Source: Shinella zoogloeoides
GTDB taxonomy: Bacteria > Pseudomonadota > Alphaproteobacteria > Rhizobiales > Rhizobiaceae
NCBI RefSeq assembly: GCF_003574625.1
Contig: NZ_QNUJ01000002.1
Span: 248,001 to 312,000, forward strand
Direction: 5' to 3'
DNA length: 64,000 nucleotides
The notes under the pieces were generated by a model. That model made no database searches. It was not told the DNA's origin and saw nothing but the letters and a program-made list of their open reading frames with translations. The position numbers and the translations under genes are program-made. Below are positions 34,557 to 42,817 of the stretch, piece by piece; position 1 is the stretch's first letter, and the number at the start of each line of letters is the position of its first letter.

Positions 34557-35771
34557 TCAGAGCGCGCCGTTTCTCGGCGGCGTGACGCCGTTGAGGTGAT
34601 AGTTGCCGACGACGTGGTATTTCCAGCGCACCGGATCGTGCAGCGTGTGGGTGCGGGCGTTGCGCCAATGGCGCTCGAGGTTGAGGCCGCGTTTGGTGGC
34701 GGAGGTGCCGGCCAGCTCGAAGAGCACGTTGGCCGCGTCGATGGCGAGTTCCGTCGTCAGCACCTTGGCGGCGGCGGCGGCGAGGGTTGCCGCGACGGCA
34801 TTTTCCGCGCTGAGGTTCACCTGCGCCAGATCGACCTTCCGCCCGGCCCGCTCCAGCGTCGCCTCGGCCGCCTCGACGCGGATGGCGAGTTCGCCGATGC
34901 GGGCGATGGTCAGGGGATCGTCCGCGGCGCGCTCGACGCCGCTGTCGGTCCACGGCCGCGCCTTGTCGCGGACATAGCCGATGGTCTCCTTCAGCGCCGC
35001 GCGCGCGATGCCGAGATCGATGGCGGCATGGATGATCTGGCCGACCGAGCCGATGGTGCCGGGTCGCTCGAAGCCCTTCTGGTGCGGCACGACGGCATCG
35101 GCCGGCACGTAGACGTCGCGCAGGATCGTCGTGCCGCTGCCTGTCGTGCGCTGGCCGAAACCGTCCCAGTCGTCGACGATCTCGATGCCCTCCGTCTCGC
35201 GCGGCACGAAGGACATGGTGAGGCGGTCTTCCCCATCCAGCGCGAAGATCGCCACCCAATGGGCAAAGAGCACGCCGGTCGAATAGAATTTCCGACCGTT
35301 GATGCGGAAGCCGGCACCGTCGGGGTTAATGCGCGTGTTGTAGTCGCCGACGGTCTTCGTGCCGACCTCGGAAAGCGCGTTGCCGAAGCGGTCGCCGGCA
35401 AGCGCGCGGCCGAAATAGAAGCGCTTCTGCGCCTCGCTGCCGTCATGGCGCAGGGCTTCCAGAATGTAGAAGTGGTTCTGCGGGATCTGGCCGATGGAGC
35501 TGTCGGCCTCCGACAGGATCGCCGTCACCTCGGCCAGGACGGCATTCGACACATCGATGCCGCCATAGTCCGCCGGCACGGTGATGGCAAGGAGGCCGGA
35601 GGCGGAAAGCCGGTCCAGCTCGGCGAAGGGGAGCGCGCGCTCGTAGTCACGCCGGCTCGCGCCGCTTTCGAATTCGGCCGCAAGCGAGCGGGCGACGGCA
35701 AGCGCCTCCTCCTCGCTGGCGATGCGGTGGACGGTCTCCTGCCGTTCGGCGAACCGGGTGACGCTGCTCAT
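34557..35771 (-). CDS. SfnB family sulfur-acquisition oxidoreductase
   Basis: A 404-residue acyl-CoA-dehydrogenase-fold flavoprotein resembling Pseudomonas SfnB, associated with growth on dimethyl sulfone and related compounds. Features: VPADYGGIDVSNAVLAEV, ADSSIGQIPQNHF, GRKFYSTGVLFAHW, and C-terminal RHWRNARTHTLHDPVRWKYH, the last shared with the paralogue at 33150-34361. ATG 35771 (MSSVTRF) follows AAAGGAACGACC, better supported than ATG 35786. It lies 25 bp after the dioxygenase gene in one operon and ends at a clear terminator. Confidence 0.88.
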   Translation of the reverse strand: MSSVTRFAERQETVHRIASEEEALAVARSLAAEFESGASRRDYERALPFAELDRLSASGLLAITVPADYGGIDVSNAVLAEVTAILSEADSSIGQIPQNHFYILEALRHDGSEAQKRFYFGRALAGDRFGNALSEVGTKTVGDYNTRINPDGAGFRINGRKFYSTGVLFAHWVAIFALDGEDRLTMSFVPRETEGIEIVDDWDGFGQRTTGSGTTILRDVYVPADAVVPHQKGFERPGTIGSVGQIIHAAIDLGIARAALKETIGYVRDKARPWTDSGVERAADDPLTIARIGELAIRVEAAEATLERAGRKVDLAQVNLSAENAVAATLAAAAAKVLTTELAIDAANVLFELAGTSATKRGLNLERHWRNARTHTLHDPVRWKYHVVGNYHLNGVTPPRNGAL

Positions 35772-35796
35772 GGTCGTTCCTTTCACGCGGGCGGGA

Positions 35797-36837
35797 TCAG
35801 GCCCTGGCCGGTTTTTCGAGAAGGTGAAGCAGGTCGGGATGGTGCTTCGCCGCGACGTCGGGATGCGAGCGCAGGCGGCTCTTCAGGTGGTTGATGCCGA
35901 CCTCCCGGAAGATCGGGTTGAGCGGGTCGATGGTGACGCCGCGCTCGCCGCGCTTCAGCTCCTCCGGCAACGGAATGACTGGAATGGTCGCGTCGTAGCG
36001 GGCGCCGAGGAAGAAGGCGACCGAGAAGCGTTCCGTACCGGCCGGCGGGGTGACGACGTCGTGCACGTCGGCGCGCACGAAGCCGTTCGTCGCCAGCTCA
36101 AGGAGTTCGCCGCTGTTGATGACGAAGGTGCCCGGCACCGGCGGCGCATCGATCCAGACGCCATCCTCCGTGCGGATGCGCAGGCCCGGCGTCGTATCCT
36201 GAAGAAGCACGGTGACGAAGCCGCCGTCCTTGTGCGCGCCGACGCCCTGGTCGCTGCCCGCCGCCTCGCGGCCCGGATAGCGGATGATCTTCAGAAGCTG
36301 CGACGGGGACGGCTCATAAATGTCGGCAAAGGCGTTTTCCGGCTGACCGAGGGAAAGCGCGACGGCCTTCAGCACGTCGATGCCGATGCGGGTGACTTCC
36401 GTCTGATAGCGCAGAAGCAACGGCTTCAGCTCCGGCAGAGCCTCCGGCCACTGGTTCGGGCCGTAGAGGCGGTTCCAAGGCGCCTCGGCGCTGTCCGCCA
36501 CCGGCTCGCCCTCGGTGTTGACGTCGAGCTGTTCACGCCAGTCCTGCTCGCCGCGGGTGCGCTCGTAGCCGGCGCGGTTATAGCCGCGGAAATGCGGCGA
36601 CCTGACCATCTCGATCGACAGCTTGTCGGCTTCCGGCAGCGCGAAGAAGCGCTTGGACGCGGCGAGCACGTCGTCGATCAGGCTCTGCGGCACGCCATGG
36701 CCGGTGAGATAGAAGAAGCCGTGGTCGTGCAGGACGCGCGTCAGCTCCTTGATGAAAGCCGCGCGCTCGTCCGCGCTGCCGTAGAAGCGGGAAAAATCGA
36801 TCGTCGGCAGGTGGACGGGCTTGGTGTGGATGGTCAT
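35797..36837 (-). CDS. 2-oxoglutarate/Fe(II) dioxygenase of the isopenicillin-N-synthase family
   Basis: A 346-residue IPNS-like dioxygenase. The N-terminal DIOX_N region (LPTIDFSRFYG, HGFFYLTGHGVP) is followed by the metal triad H202 and D204 in GVGAHKDGG and H259 in RADVHDVV, with R270 and S272 of the co-substrate-binding RxS motif. It would use 2-oxoglutarate and oxygen to hydroxylate or cleave a small substrate. The start at 36837 follows GGGAGAGAGCCGAC. First gene of a two-gene operon with sfnB-like; site B lies 127 bp upstream. Its substrate is unknown, and a TauD-like desulfonating role is inference from context. Confidence 0.88.
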   Translation of the reverse strand: MTIHTKPVHLPTIDFSRFYGSADERAAFIKELTRVLHDHGFFYLTGHGVPQSLIDDVLAASKRFFALPEADKLSIEMVRSPHFRGYNRAGYERTRGEQDWREQLDVNTEGEPVADSAEAPWNRLYGPNQWPEALPELKPLLLRYQTEVTRIGIDVLKAVALSLGQPENAFADIYEPSPSQLLKIIRYPGREAAGSDQGVGAHKDGGFVTVLLQDTTPGLRIRTEDGVWIDAPPVPGTFVINSGELLELATNGFVRADVHDVVTPPAGTERFSVAFFLGARYDATIPVIPLPEELKRGERGVTIDPLNPIFREVGINHLKSRLRSHPDVAAKHHPDLLHLLEKPARA

Positions 36838-36963
36838 GTCGGCTCTCTCCCCGAGAAAATGGTTGGACCTTGCGTCATTACCGCGCCGTTGCAGCCGGTT
36901 GAATCGGCTCGTTCGCGCGGCCACGCCTGGAACTGCGGGAGAGAGTAGCGGCCATTCGGGCCG

Positions 36964-36990
36964 AATACAGAAAATCTATCATTTTTATAC
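36964..36990. promoter_or_regulatory. AT-rich sulfur-island motif, site B
   Basis: AATACAGAAAATCTATC at 36964-36980, then ATTTTTATAC. It is 16/17 identical to site A and lies 127 bp upstream of the dioxygenase start on the same plus-strand orientation as site A. Confidence 0.7.
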
Positions 36991-37037
36991 ACTTCAAGGA
37001 GGAATGATGTTTCTTTCTGAAGAACCGGCCGGAGGAA

Positions 37038-37066
37038 ACCCCGGCGCGAGGAGGGAGCGCCGGGGT
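37038..37066 (-). terminator. Terminator after metY
   Basis: ACCCCGGCGC and GCGCCGGGGT form a perfect 10-bp stem with a 9-nt loop, 25 bp beyond the metY stop on the minus strand and followed by TTCCT. Probably terminates the transporter-metY operon before site B. Confidence 0.7.
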
Positions 37067-37090
37067 CGCACGCCGATCAGGCGGCCGGCC

Positions 37091-38452
37091 TCAGGCCAGC
37101 GCTATGGCTCTTTCAAGATCGGCGATCAGGTCTTCGGGATGTTCGAGGCCGATGGAAAGCCGCACATAGCCGGGCGTCACGCCCGTCGCGAGCTGGTCTT
37201 CCAGCGAGAGCTGCGAATGGGTCGTGGTTGATGGATGGATCGCCAGCGACCGCGCATCGCCGATATTGGCGAGGTGGTAGAAGAGCTGGAGATTGTCGAT
37301 GAAGCCGCGCCCCGCCTCCCGCCCGCCCTTCAGCTCGAAACCGACCAGCGCGCCGAAATGCCCGGCCTTGAAGTATGTCTCCGCCCGCGCCCTGGCGGCG
37401 CCCTCCTGGAACTTCGGGAAGATCACCCGCTCCACCTTCGGGTGGGCCTTCAGGTATTCGGCCACTTTGACCGCGTTCTCGTTGTGCTGGCGAAGGCGCA
37501 GCGGCAGCGTTTCGAGCCCCTGGATGAACTGGAAGGCGTTCTGCGGGCTGATCGCCGCGCCGAGATCGCGCAGCAGCACGGCGCGGGCGCGCAGGATATA
37601 GGGGTGAAAGGCGATGGCTGCCGCCTTCTCGATCCACGTCCTGCCCTGGTAGCTCGCATCCGGCTCGTTGAGGTTCGGCTGCCGCGCGGCATGGTCCGCC
37701 CAGGGGAAGTTGCCGCCGTCGACGATGGCGCCGCCGATGGAGGTGCCGTGGCCGCCGATATATTTGGTGGTCGAGTAGACGACGACCGCCGCGCCATGCT
37801 CCAGCGGCCGGATGATGAGGGGTGCGGCCGTGTTGTCGATAATCAGCGGAATGCCGTGGCGACGACCGATGGCCGCGACTTCGGCGATCGGGAAGACCTC
37901 CAGCTTCGGGTTCGGCAGGGATTCGGCATAGTAGGCGCGGGTGCGCGCGTCGGTCGCCTTCTCGAAGGCTTCCAGATCCGCCGCATCGACGAAGCGCGTC
38001 TCGATGCCGAAGCTCTTCAGCGTCGCGGCGAAGAGCGCCCAGGTGCCGCCATAGAGGCCCGCCGCGCTGACTATATTGTCGCCGGCCCGCGCCAGATTGA
38101 GGATCGCGAAGGCCGAGGCGGCCTGGCCAGAAGAGACCGCCAGCGCCGCCGCCCCGCCCTCAAGCTCGGCAAGGCGCTGCTCGAAGGCATCCTGCGTCGG
38201 GTTGGAGACGCGGGTATAGAGATGGCCGGGCGCTTCCAGCGCGAAAAGCTTGTCGGCGCCGTCCGTGCCGGGAAGCTGGAAGGAACTCGTCTGGTAGATC
38301 GGCACGGCCACCGCGCCGCTTGCCGGATCGAAGCGGAAGCTGCCGCCGTGCAGCGCTATGGTTTCGGGATGCCGGCTCTTGAAGGTCGCGGTTCCGGCCG
38401 GGACCTCGACGATATCCTGTTCGGCGACCTCGGGGGATTGATGGATCGTCAT
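37091..38452 (-). CDS. metY: O-acetylhomoserine sulfhydrylase (O-acetylhomoserine aminocarboxypropyltransferase)
   Basis: A 453-residue gamma-family Cys/Met metabolism PLP enzyme. K230 in VVVYSTTKYIGGHG is the cofactor lysine, and VPIYQTSSFQLPGTDGADKLF and LYTRVSNPTQDAFEQRLAELEGG are typical of MetY (OAH/OAS sulfhydrylase). The length, greater than MetB/MetZ (about 400), supports MetY. It joins sulfide to O-acetylhomoserine to form homocysteine, and so is the assimilation end of this sulfur island. AAAGGAG precedes ATG 38452, which overlaps the stop of the small membrane protein in ATGA. Confidence 0.94.
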   Translation of the reverse strand: MTIHQSPEVAEQDIVEVPAGTATFKSRHPETIALHGGSFRFDPASGAVAVPIYQTSSFQLPGTDGADKLFALEAPGHLYTRVSNPTQDAFEQRLAELEGGAAALAVSSGQAASAFAILNLARAGDNIVSAAGLYGGTWALFAATLKSFGIETRFVDAADLEAFEKATDARTRAYYAESLPNPKLEVFPIAEVAAIGRRHGIPLIIDNTAAPLIIRPLEHGAAVVVYSTTKYIGGHGTSIGGAIVDGGNFPWADHAARQPNLNEPDASYQGRTWIEKAAAIAFHPYILRARAVLLRDLGAAISPQNAFQFIQGLETLPLRLRQHNENAVKVAEYLKAHPKVERVIFPKFQEGAARARAETYFKAGHFGALVGFELKGGREAGRGFIDNLQLFYHLANIGDARSLAIHPSTTTHSQLSLEDQLATGVTPGYVRLSIGLEHPEDLIADLERAIALA

Positions 38453-38778
38453 GACACTTCTCCTTTGGTGAGGCGCCCTCGGGCGCGCGAGGGATGGACG
38501 GACAGAAGGGCGCCCGCGACGAGAATGGCCGCTGCGGCCCAGAAGGCTTCCGGCGCGTACCACCGGATGCCGTAGAGGTGATCCTCGGTGCAGAGCGCCT
38601 GGGCGAGCGTGCAGAGGTCGCTTGTGCCCGCAAGGCAGGTGACGGCCTGCCGGACAGTGAGGTAGTCGTTCCCGACCACCTTGCCGAAGATCAGCCACCA
38701 CCAGCCGACGGAAAGGAGCGCGAGGACGCCGCCGGCGAGCGCGACGGCATGGTGGGAAAGGCGCGTGCTAGACGTCAT
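38449..38778 (-). CDS. Small two-segment membrane protein of unknown function with three cysteines
   Basis: A 109-residue protein I do not recognise. Two predicted membrane segments (about 11-31 and 74-94) flank a loop containing C48, C56 and C63. The C terminus is basic (SRARGR). It overlaps the ABC ATPase gene by 11 bp and the metY start by ATGA, so it is locked into the transporter-metY operon at both ends. The conserved coupling suggests a role in sulfur uptake or handling, for instance as a thiol-bearing membrane accessory, but this is inference. Confidence 0.75.
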   Translation of the reverse strand: MTSSTRLSHHAVALAGGVLALLSVGWWWLIFGKVVGNDYLTVRQAVTCLAGTSDLCTLAQALCTEDHLYGIRWYAPEAFWAAAAILVAGALLSVHPSRARGRLTKGEVS

Positions 38779-39556
38779 GGGAGATCCCCAGCTTTTCCAG
38801 CAATGACCGGCGAAGCGCGACGAGGTCCGGATCGTCCCGGCGGCGCGGATGCGGCTGGCCGACGCGCACCTCCGCGACGATGGCGGCGGGCCGGTCGGAG
38901 AGAACGATCACCCGGTCGGCCAGAAGCAGCGCCTCCTCGACGTCGTGCGTGACGAGGAGCGCGGTGAAGCCGGCGCTCTTCCAGAGATCGAGAAGCTCGT
39001 TCTGCATCCTCAGCCGCGTCAGCGAATCGAGCTTGCCGAAGGGCTCGTCGAGCAGCAGCAGCTTCGGATCGTTGACCAGTGCCCGAGCAAGCGCGGCGCG
39101 CTGCGCCATGCCGCCGGAAAGCTGATGCGGGTAGAAATCGGCAAAGCCTTCCAGCTTCACCAGCTTCAGCACCTCGTCGATGCGGTATTCCTGCTCGCGG
39201 ATGAGGCCGCGCGCCTCCAGGCCAGTCGCGATGTTGGCGCGCACGGTGCGCCAGGGAAACAGCGTGGCGTCCTGGAAGACGAGGATGCGGTCCGGGTTAG
39301 GCGCGGCGATCGGCCGGCCGTCTTCCAGTACCCTGCCCGTCGTCGGCGTCTCCAGCCCGGCGGCAAGGCGCAGCAGCGTGGACTTGCCGCAGCCGGAGGG
39401 GCCGAGAAGGGCGACGAATTCGCCCGGCGCGAGGGAAAGGCTGACATCGTCGAGGACCGCAAGGGCCCTGCCGTCGAGGTCGTAGCGATGGGTCACGCCC
39501 TCGATATCGAGCGCGATGCTGCTTGCGGGCGTGGGATCGGCAAGAGCGAGCGACAT
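38768..39556 (-). CDS. Sulfonate/nitrate/taurine-type ABC transporter ATPase (SsuB/TauB-like)
   Basis: A 262-residue ATPase with Walker A GPSGCGKST, Q-loop VFQDATLFPW, signature LSGGMAQRA, Walker B LLLLDEPFGKLDSLT and switch region VTHDVEEALLLADRV. The EPFGKLD form and the D-A-T-L-F-P-W Q-loop are typical of the SsuB/TauB/NrtD family. ATG 39556 shares one base with the stop of the permease gene (TGATG). Gene order binding protein-permease-ATPase and linkage to metY indicate an organosulfur substrate. Confidence 0.92.
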   Translation of the reverse strand: MSLALADPTPASSIALDIEGVTHRYDLDGRALAVLDDVSLSLAPGEFVALLGPSGCGKSTLLRLAAGLETPTTGRVLEDGRPIAAPNPDRILVFQDATLFPWRTVRANIATGLEARGLIREQEYRIDEVLKLVKLEGFADFYPHQLSGGMAQRAALARALVNDPKLLLLDEPFGKLDSLTRLRMQNELLDLWKSAGFTALLVTHDVEEALLLADRVIVLSDRPAAIVAEVRVGQPHPRRRDDPDLVALRRSLLEKLGISHDV

Positions 39557-40557
39557 CAAAGGATTCCCTTCTGCCAGCCGAGGAGCTGGTCGCGCAGGAC
39601 GAAGAGCAGGCGCACGAGGCCGGCGCAGATCAGCGCCATGACGATCAGCGCGGCATAGACATTGGCATAGGCCGAATAGGCCGTGTTGAACTGGAGGTAC
39701 CAGCCGAGGCCGAACTTCGCCCCGAGCATCTCGGCGACGACCAGCACGGCGAAGGAATAGTAGAGCCCCATGAAGACGCCGACGAAGACGTTCGGCAGCG
39801 CGGCGGGGATCGCCACCTTGAAGATGAGGAAGCGGTTGTCCGCGCCGAGGGTGCGGGCGACGTCGTAATAGGCGCGATTGACCTGCGCGACGCCGGCCGC
39901 CGTGAGGATCGCGACGGGAATGCCCGAGGCAAGCGCCACGAGGAAGATCGAGGCGTGGAACGTCGTCGGGAAAAGGAAGAAGGTGCAGGGGATCCAGGCG
40001 CTCGCCGGCACCGGGCCGATGAGTTTCAGGAGCGGCATGCCCCAATAGGCGAAGCGCTTCGACCAGCCGAGCGCCACGCCCCCGGCAAAGCCGGCGAGGA
40101 TGCCCGAGAAGAAGCCGAGCCCCCAGAGCCGCCCGGTATAGGCGACGCAGACGAGCAGGCGCTCCCAGTCCGTCACATAGACATGCAGCAGGCCCTGCGG
40201 CGGCGAGAAGAACGGCTTCGGCAGCCAGCCGAGCTTGGCCGTCAGCACCTCCCAGCCCGCAAGCCAGAGGCCGAGGACGATGAACCACGGCCCGTAATGC
40301 ACCAGCGTGCGGCCGAAGCGGCCGAGCCTGTGCACGGTGAGCGACAGCGCGAGAAAGAGCCCCGCGCCGGCAAGGGTGACCGCGGCGAAAAGTGCCGTCG
40401 CACCCCAGGTGATGACATCCGGCAGGCCATAGGTGACGGCCGAGGCGAGAAGCCACGTGCCGGCCGCGTAAAGGCCGTTTCGCCAGATCCCGCCGGAAGG
40501 CAGGGCGAAGGCCCGCCGCCCTGCCCCGCCGAATGTTTCCTCTATCGCCGCGCTCAT
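39556..40557 (-). CDS. Sulfonate/nitrate/taurine-type ABC transporter permease (SsuC/TauC-like)
   Basis: A 333-residue permease, longer than SsuC/TauC (about 260-280) because of an N-terminal region with two or three extra membrane segments (about residues 25-75). The EAA loop is DVARTLGADNRFLIFKVAIPAALP, and WIPCTFFLFPTTFHASIFLVALASGI is typical of the family. The start at 40557 lies 6 bp after the binding-protein stop. It is coupled to the ATPase gene by a one-base overlap. Confidence 0.9.
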   Translation of the reverse strand: MSAAIEETFGGAGRRAFALPSGGIWRNGLYAAGTWLLASAVTYGLPDVITWGATALFAAVTLAGAGLFLALSLTVHRLGRFGRTLVHYGPWFIVLGLWLAGWEVLTAKLGWLPKPFFSPPQGLLHVYVTDWERLLVCVAYTGRLWGLGFFSGILAGFAGGVALGWSKRFAYWGMPLLKLIGPVPASAWIPCTFFLFPTTFHASIFLVALASGIPVAILTAAGVAQVNRAYYDVARTLGADNRFLIFKVAIPAALPNVFVGVFMGLYYSFAVLVVAEMLGAKFGLGWYLQFNTAYSAYANVYAALIVMALICAGLVRLLFVLRDQLLGWQKGIL

Positions 40558-40562
40558 CGGGA

Positions 40563-41597
40563 TCACGCGAAGATGTCGATGGTGACGCGGCCGGCGATTT
40601 CCGCAGGGTCGGTCGAGGCGTCGATGACACCCGTCAGTTTCAGGTCCTCGTAGCCGATCTGCACCTCCTTCAGGAGGTCCTTGCCGAACCAGTGGTCGTG
40701 ATAGGTGAAGGCGGCGAGGACTTCCGTCAGGTCCTCCAGAGAGAGGCCCGGCTTCAGCGTGTCGAAGTACCATTTGGCCACTTCGTCGGGGTGCCTGGCC
40801 GTGTACTGGTGGATTTCGAGATTGGCCGCCGCGACGCGCTTGATGGCGTCCTTGTTGGCCTCGTAATAGTCGCCGTTGACGCCGAGCACGCAGCAGACGC
40901 GATCCTTGAAGGTGCCGGTCTGCGTGTCCGCGACGCGGCGGAAGCCGTGCTGCTTCTCGTAGGAATAGGCCCAGGGATCCATATGCGCGACGGCATCCGC
41001 CTCGCCCCTCAGCACGCCCTCGGCGACGAGATCGAAGGGGAAGACCTTCCAGGTGACGTCGGTTTCCGGGTTGAGCCCGGCCTTGGCGAGCGCGACCGAG
41101 AAGGCGACGCGCGAGGGCGACATGACGTCGAAGGTGCCGATGGTCTTGCCCTTGAGGTCGGTCAGCGTTTTGATATCGGAGTCCGGCTTGACGAGGATGC
41201 TCTGGCAGCCGCCATGCGAGCCGGCGAAGAGCCGCACGTCGAAGCCCTGCTCGATCGGCTTCAGCCAGTCGTAGAGAAGGCCGGGGCCGGCCTCGGCCTT
41301 GCGGGTGGCGAGCGCCTGGATGAGCGTCTGGCCGCTCGAACCCTGGTAGAACAATTCCACATCGAGGCCGTGCCTGGCATAGATGCCCTTGGCAAGGCCG
41401 AAACCAACGGGAGAATGGCAGGCGGCGACCTCCGTCCATTCCAGCTTGATCGGAATGAGGTTGCCAGCAATGGCATAGCGCGTCGAGCGCGCGCCGATCA
41501 CGCCGGCGGTGGCGGCAACGGCCGTGACGCCGGCGGCCTTGATCAGGCCGCGGCGCGACAGCCCCTTGGAAAGGATGGTTTCGGACTGCTGGCTCAT
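40563..41597 (-). CDS. ABC substrate-binding protein, NrtA/SsuA/TauA type, with Tat signal
   Basis: A 344-residue binding protein of the NMT1/SsuA-like class. Residues 12-40 hold a twin-arginine signal (LSRRGLIKAAGVTAVAATAG). The mature part has HSPVGFGLAKGIYARHGLDVELF and the DLKGKTIGTFDVMSPS element typical of sulfonate/nitrate/taurine binding proteins. GAGGGGACATCCG precedes ATG 41597. First gene of a five-gene operon ending in metY; site C lies 54 bp upstream. Likely ligand is a sulfonate or other organosulfur compound; nitrate or a thiamine precursor is possible but fits the context less well. Confidence 0.9.
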   Translation of the reverse strand: MSQQSETILSKGLSRRGLIKAAGVTAVAATAGVIGARSTRYAIAGNLIPIKLEWTEVAACHSPVGFGLAKGIYARHGLDVELFYQGSSGQTLIQALATRKAEAGPGLLYDWLKPIEQGFDVRLFAGSHGGCQSILVKPDSDIKTLTDLKGKTIGTFDVMSPSRVAFSVALAKAGLNPETDVTWKVFPFDLVAEGVLRGEADAVAHMDPWAYSYEKQHGFRRVADTQTGTFKDRVCCVLGVNGDYYEANKDAIKRVAAANLEIHQYTARHPDEVAKWYFDTLKPGLSLEDLTEVLAAFTYHDHWFGKDLLKEVQIGYEDLKLTGVIDASTDPAEIAGRVTIDIFA

Positions 41598-41650
41598 CGG
41601 ATGTCCCCTCGAATGACGATGGGACCAGCCTAGCGATAACAAATTTTGTT

Positions 41651-41667
41651 TATAGATTTTATAGATT
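41651..41667 (-). promoter_or_regulatory. AT-rich sulfur-island motif, site C
   Basis: On the minus strand AATCTATAAAATCTATA matches site B at 13 of 17 positions. It contains a direct TATAGATT repeat and lies 54 bp upstream of the ssuA-like start within a locally very AT-rich stretch (41637-41672). Confidence 0.55.
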
Positions 41668-41800
41668 ATTGTGGCGGCGGAAAGGGAAATATTCTTTCAT
41701 CGAGGGCCGGCGCGATGGATTTGGCATGCGGCGGCGGCAGCTGGCGGGGCAAACGAGGGGCTGCGACAGCCCTTCAGGGAAAGCGGAAGGCGCCCGCCCC

Positions 41801-42526
41801 TCAGAACGCGAAGCGGATGGAAGCGCCGAGATTCACCCGCAGCACACGATCGATCTCATAGGGATTGATGGGTGTGGTACCCAAATTACCGAAACGGGTA
41901 TTGCCGGTCTCGAACCCGCCCGCATAGGAAACCAGGGCATCGAGACCCAGGACGGCATTAGGTGCGATCCTGTGCCGGACACCGGCGCCGACCTGCGCGA
42001 CGGGGCCGATCTTCGTGTGGCCCGCGACATCGGACACGAAACTCCCCGTCCCCCTGTCCGTCTCCGTCACGCCGGAGAGGGTGTTGAACGTCAGTCCCAG
42101 CCCGGCCGTGCCCCTGAGCGTGGTGGCCTCGGAGAGGGGCACGTCATATGCGACGCTGCCCAGGATCACGTCGCTGCTCGCCATGCCTTTGAAATCCGAG
42201 GTACCGGCCGAGAAGGGCGGGTTCACCAGGAAATCCGCGCTCCATCTGATATTGCTGCGAATATGCTGATAGCCGAGGGAGACCGAGAGGTCCGGATCGA
42301 GCCGATAGCCGATATGGGCGCCGCCGCCTATCGCACCGCCGAACCGCACCTCGTCCACGGTGCCGAAGCCGGCCCCGCCGTTGGTGGTGCTGGAGGAGCC
42401 GAAGGCAAAGCCGCCGAGCACATCCAGCCCGACGAAGAAATCATCCTCTCCGGCCAGCGCCGTCATAGGGAAAGCCGCGGAAACGGCGGCAGCCAGAAGC
42501 AGGTATCGCGGGCGCATGGGCATCAT
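41801..42526 (-). CDS. Outer-membrane beta-barrel family protein
   Basis: A 241-residue protein with a Sec signal peptide (about residues 1-22, ending TALAG in the form MTALA-GEDD). The rest alternates polar and hydrophobic residues in strand-length pieces such as VSLGYQHIRSNIRW and VRHRIAPNAVLGLDALVSYAG, and it ends in RFAF with a terminal aromatic residue, as required for barrel assembly. It resembles small OmpW/Omp25-like porin-fold proteins of Rhizobiales. Starts at 42526, 42523 or 42517 are possible; none has a clear ribosome site. It faces the amino-acid transporter genes across a 290-bp region; a link to sulfur uptake is unproven. Confidence 0.8.
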   Translation of the reverse strand: MMPMRPRYLLLAAAVSAAFPMTALAGEDDFFVGLDVLGGFAFGSSSTTNGGAGFGTVDEVRFGGAIGGGAHIGYRLDPDLSVSLGYQHIRSNIRWSADFLVNPPFSAGTSDFKGMASSDVILGSVAYDVPLSEATTLRGTAGLGLTFNTLSGVTETDRGTGSFVSDVAGHTKIGPVAQVGAGVRHRIAPNAVLGLDALVSYAGGFETGNTRFGNLGTTPINPYEIDRVLRVNLGASIRFAF

Positions 42527-42690
42527 CAGGAGGGTGAAGGCGGGACAGCTTGGCAAATCATGGTTAGCAAACCGCTAATCCCCCGCGGCGTTGATGAAAT
42601 TCGCAAGGACCTTCTGCCGGCGCCATTCTTCCGTCTTGGTCAAAAACCGGCCGCCCGGCCTGCTTTCCGGAGAAGCAATTTCCACCCCGG

Positions 42691-42707
42691 CATTCCAATT
42701 TGGAATG
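42691..42707. promoter_or_regulatory. Perfect palindrome CATTCCA-ATT-TGGAATG
   Basis: A 7-3-7 inverted repeat located 12 bp before site D and about 110 bp before the second AapJ-like gene. GGAATG recurs shortly after. Its position suggests a second operator in this regulatory region. Confidence 0.5.
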
Positions 42708-42718
42708 GGCATTCCTTA

Positions 42719-42735
42719 AATACAGTAATTTTATA
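42719..42735 (+). promoter_or_regulatory. AT-rich sulfur-island motif, site D
   Basis: AATACAGTAATTTTATA matches site A at 14 of 17 positions and also shares the preceding CTTA context (CTTAAATACAG in both). It lies 83 bp upstream of the AapJ-like start at 42818. Confidence 0.65.
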
Positions 42736-42817
42736 GATAATATAAAAATACCTTCCGCATCCGACGAGGCTTCGCGTGGCGGAAGCTCGGTTGTTTTGAA
42801 AATGGGGACATTTCGAC

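Noticed and set aside
36998-37231. AAGGAGGAATGATG followed by a plus-strand open frame (MFLSEEPAGG...)
   Set aside because: The ribosome site is excellent, but the frame soon enters the metY terminator and then runs antisense to metY; the translation has no coding character. A short leader peptide cannot be excluded.
38779-41597. Possible nitrate (Nrt) rather than sulfur transporter
   Set aside because: The family covers both, but linkage to metY, SfnB-like genes and the shared motif favours an organosulfur substrate; not fully excluded.
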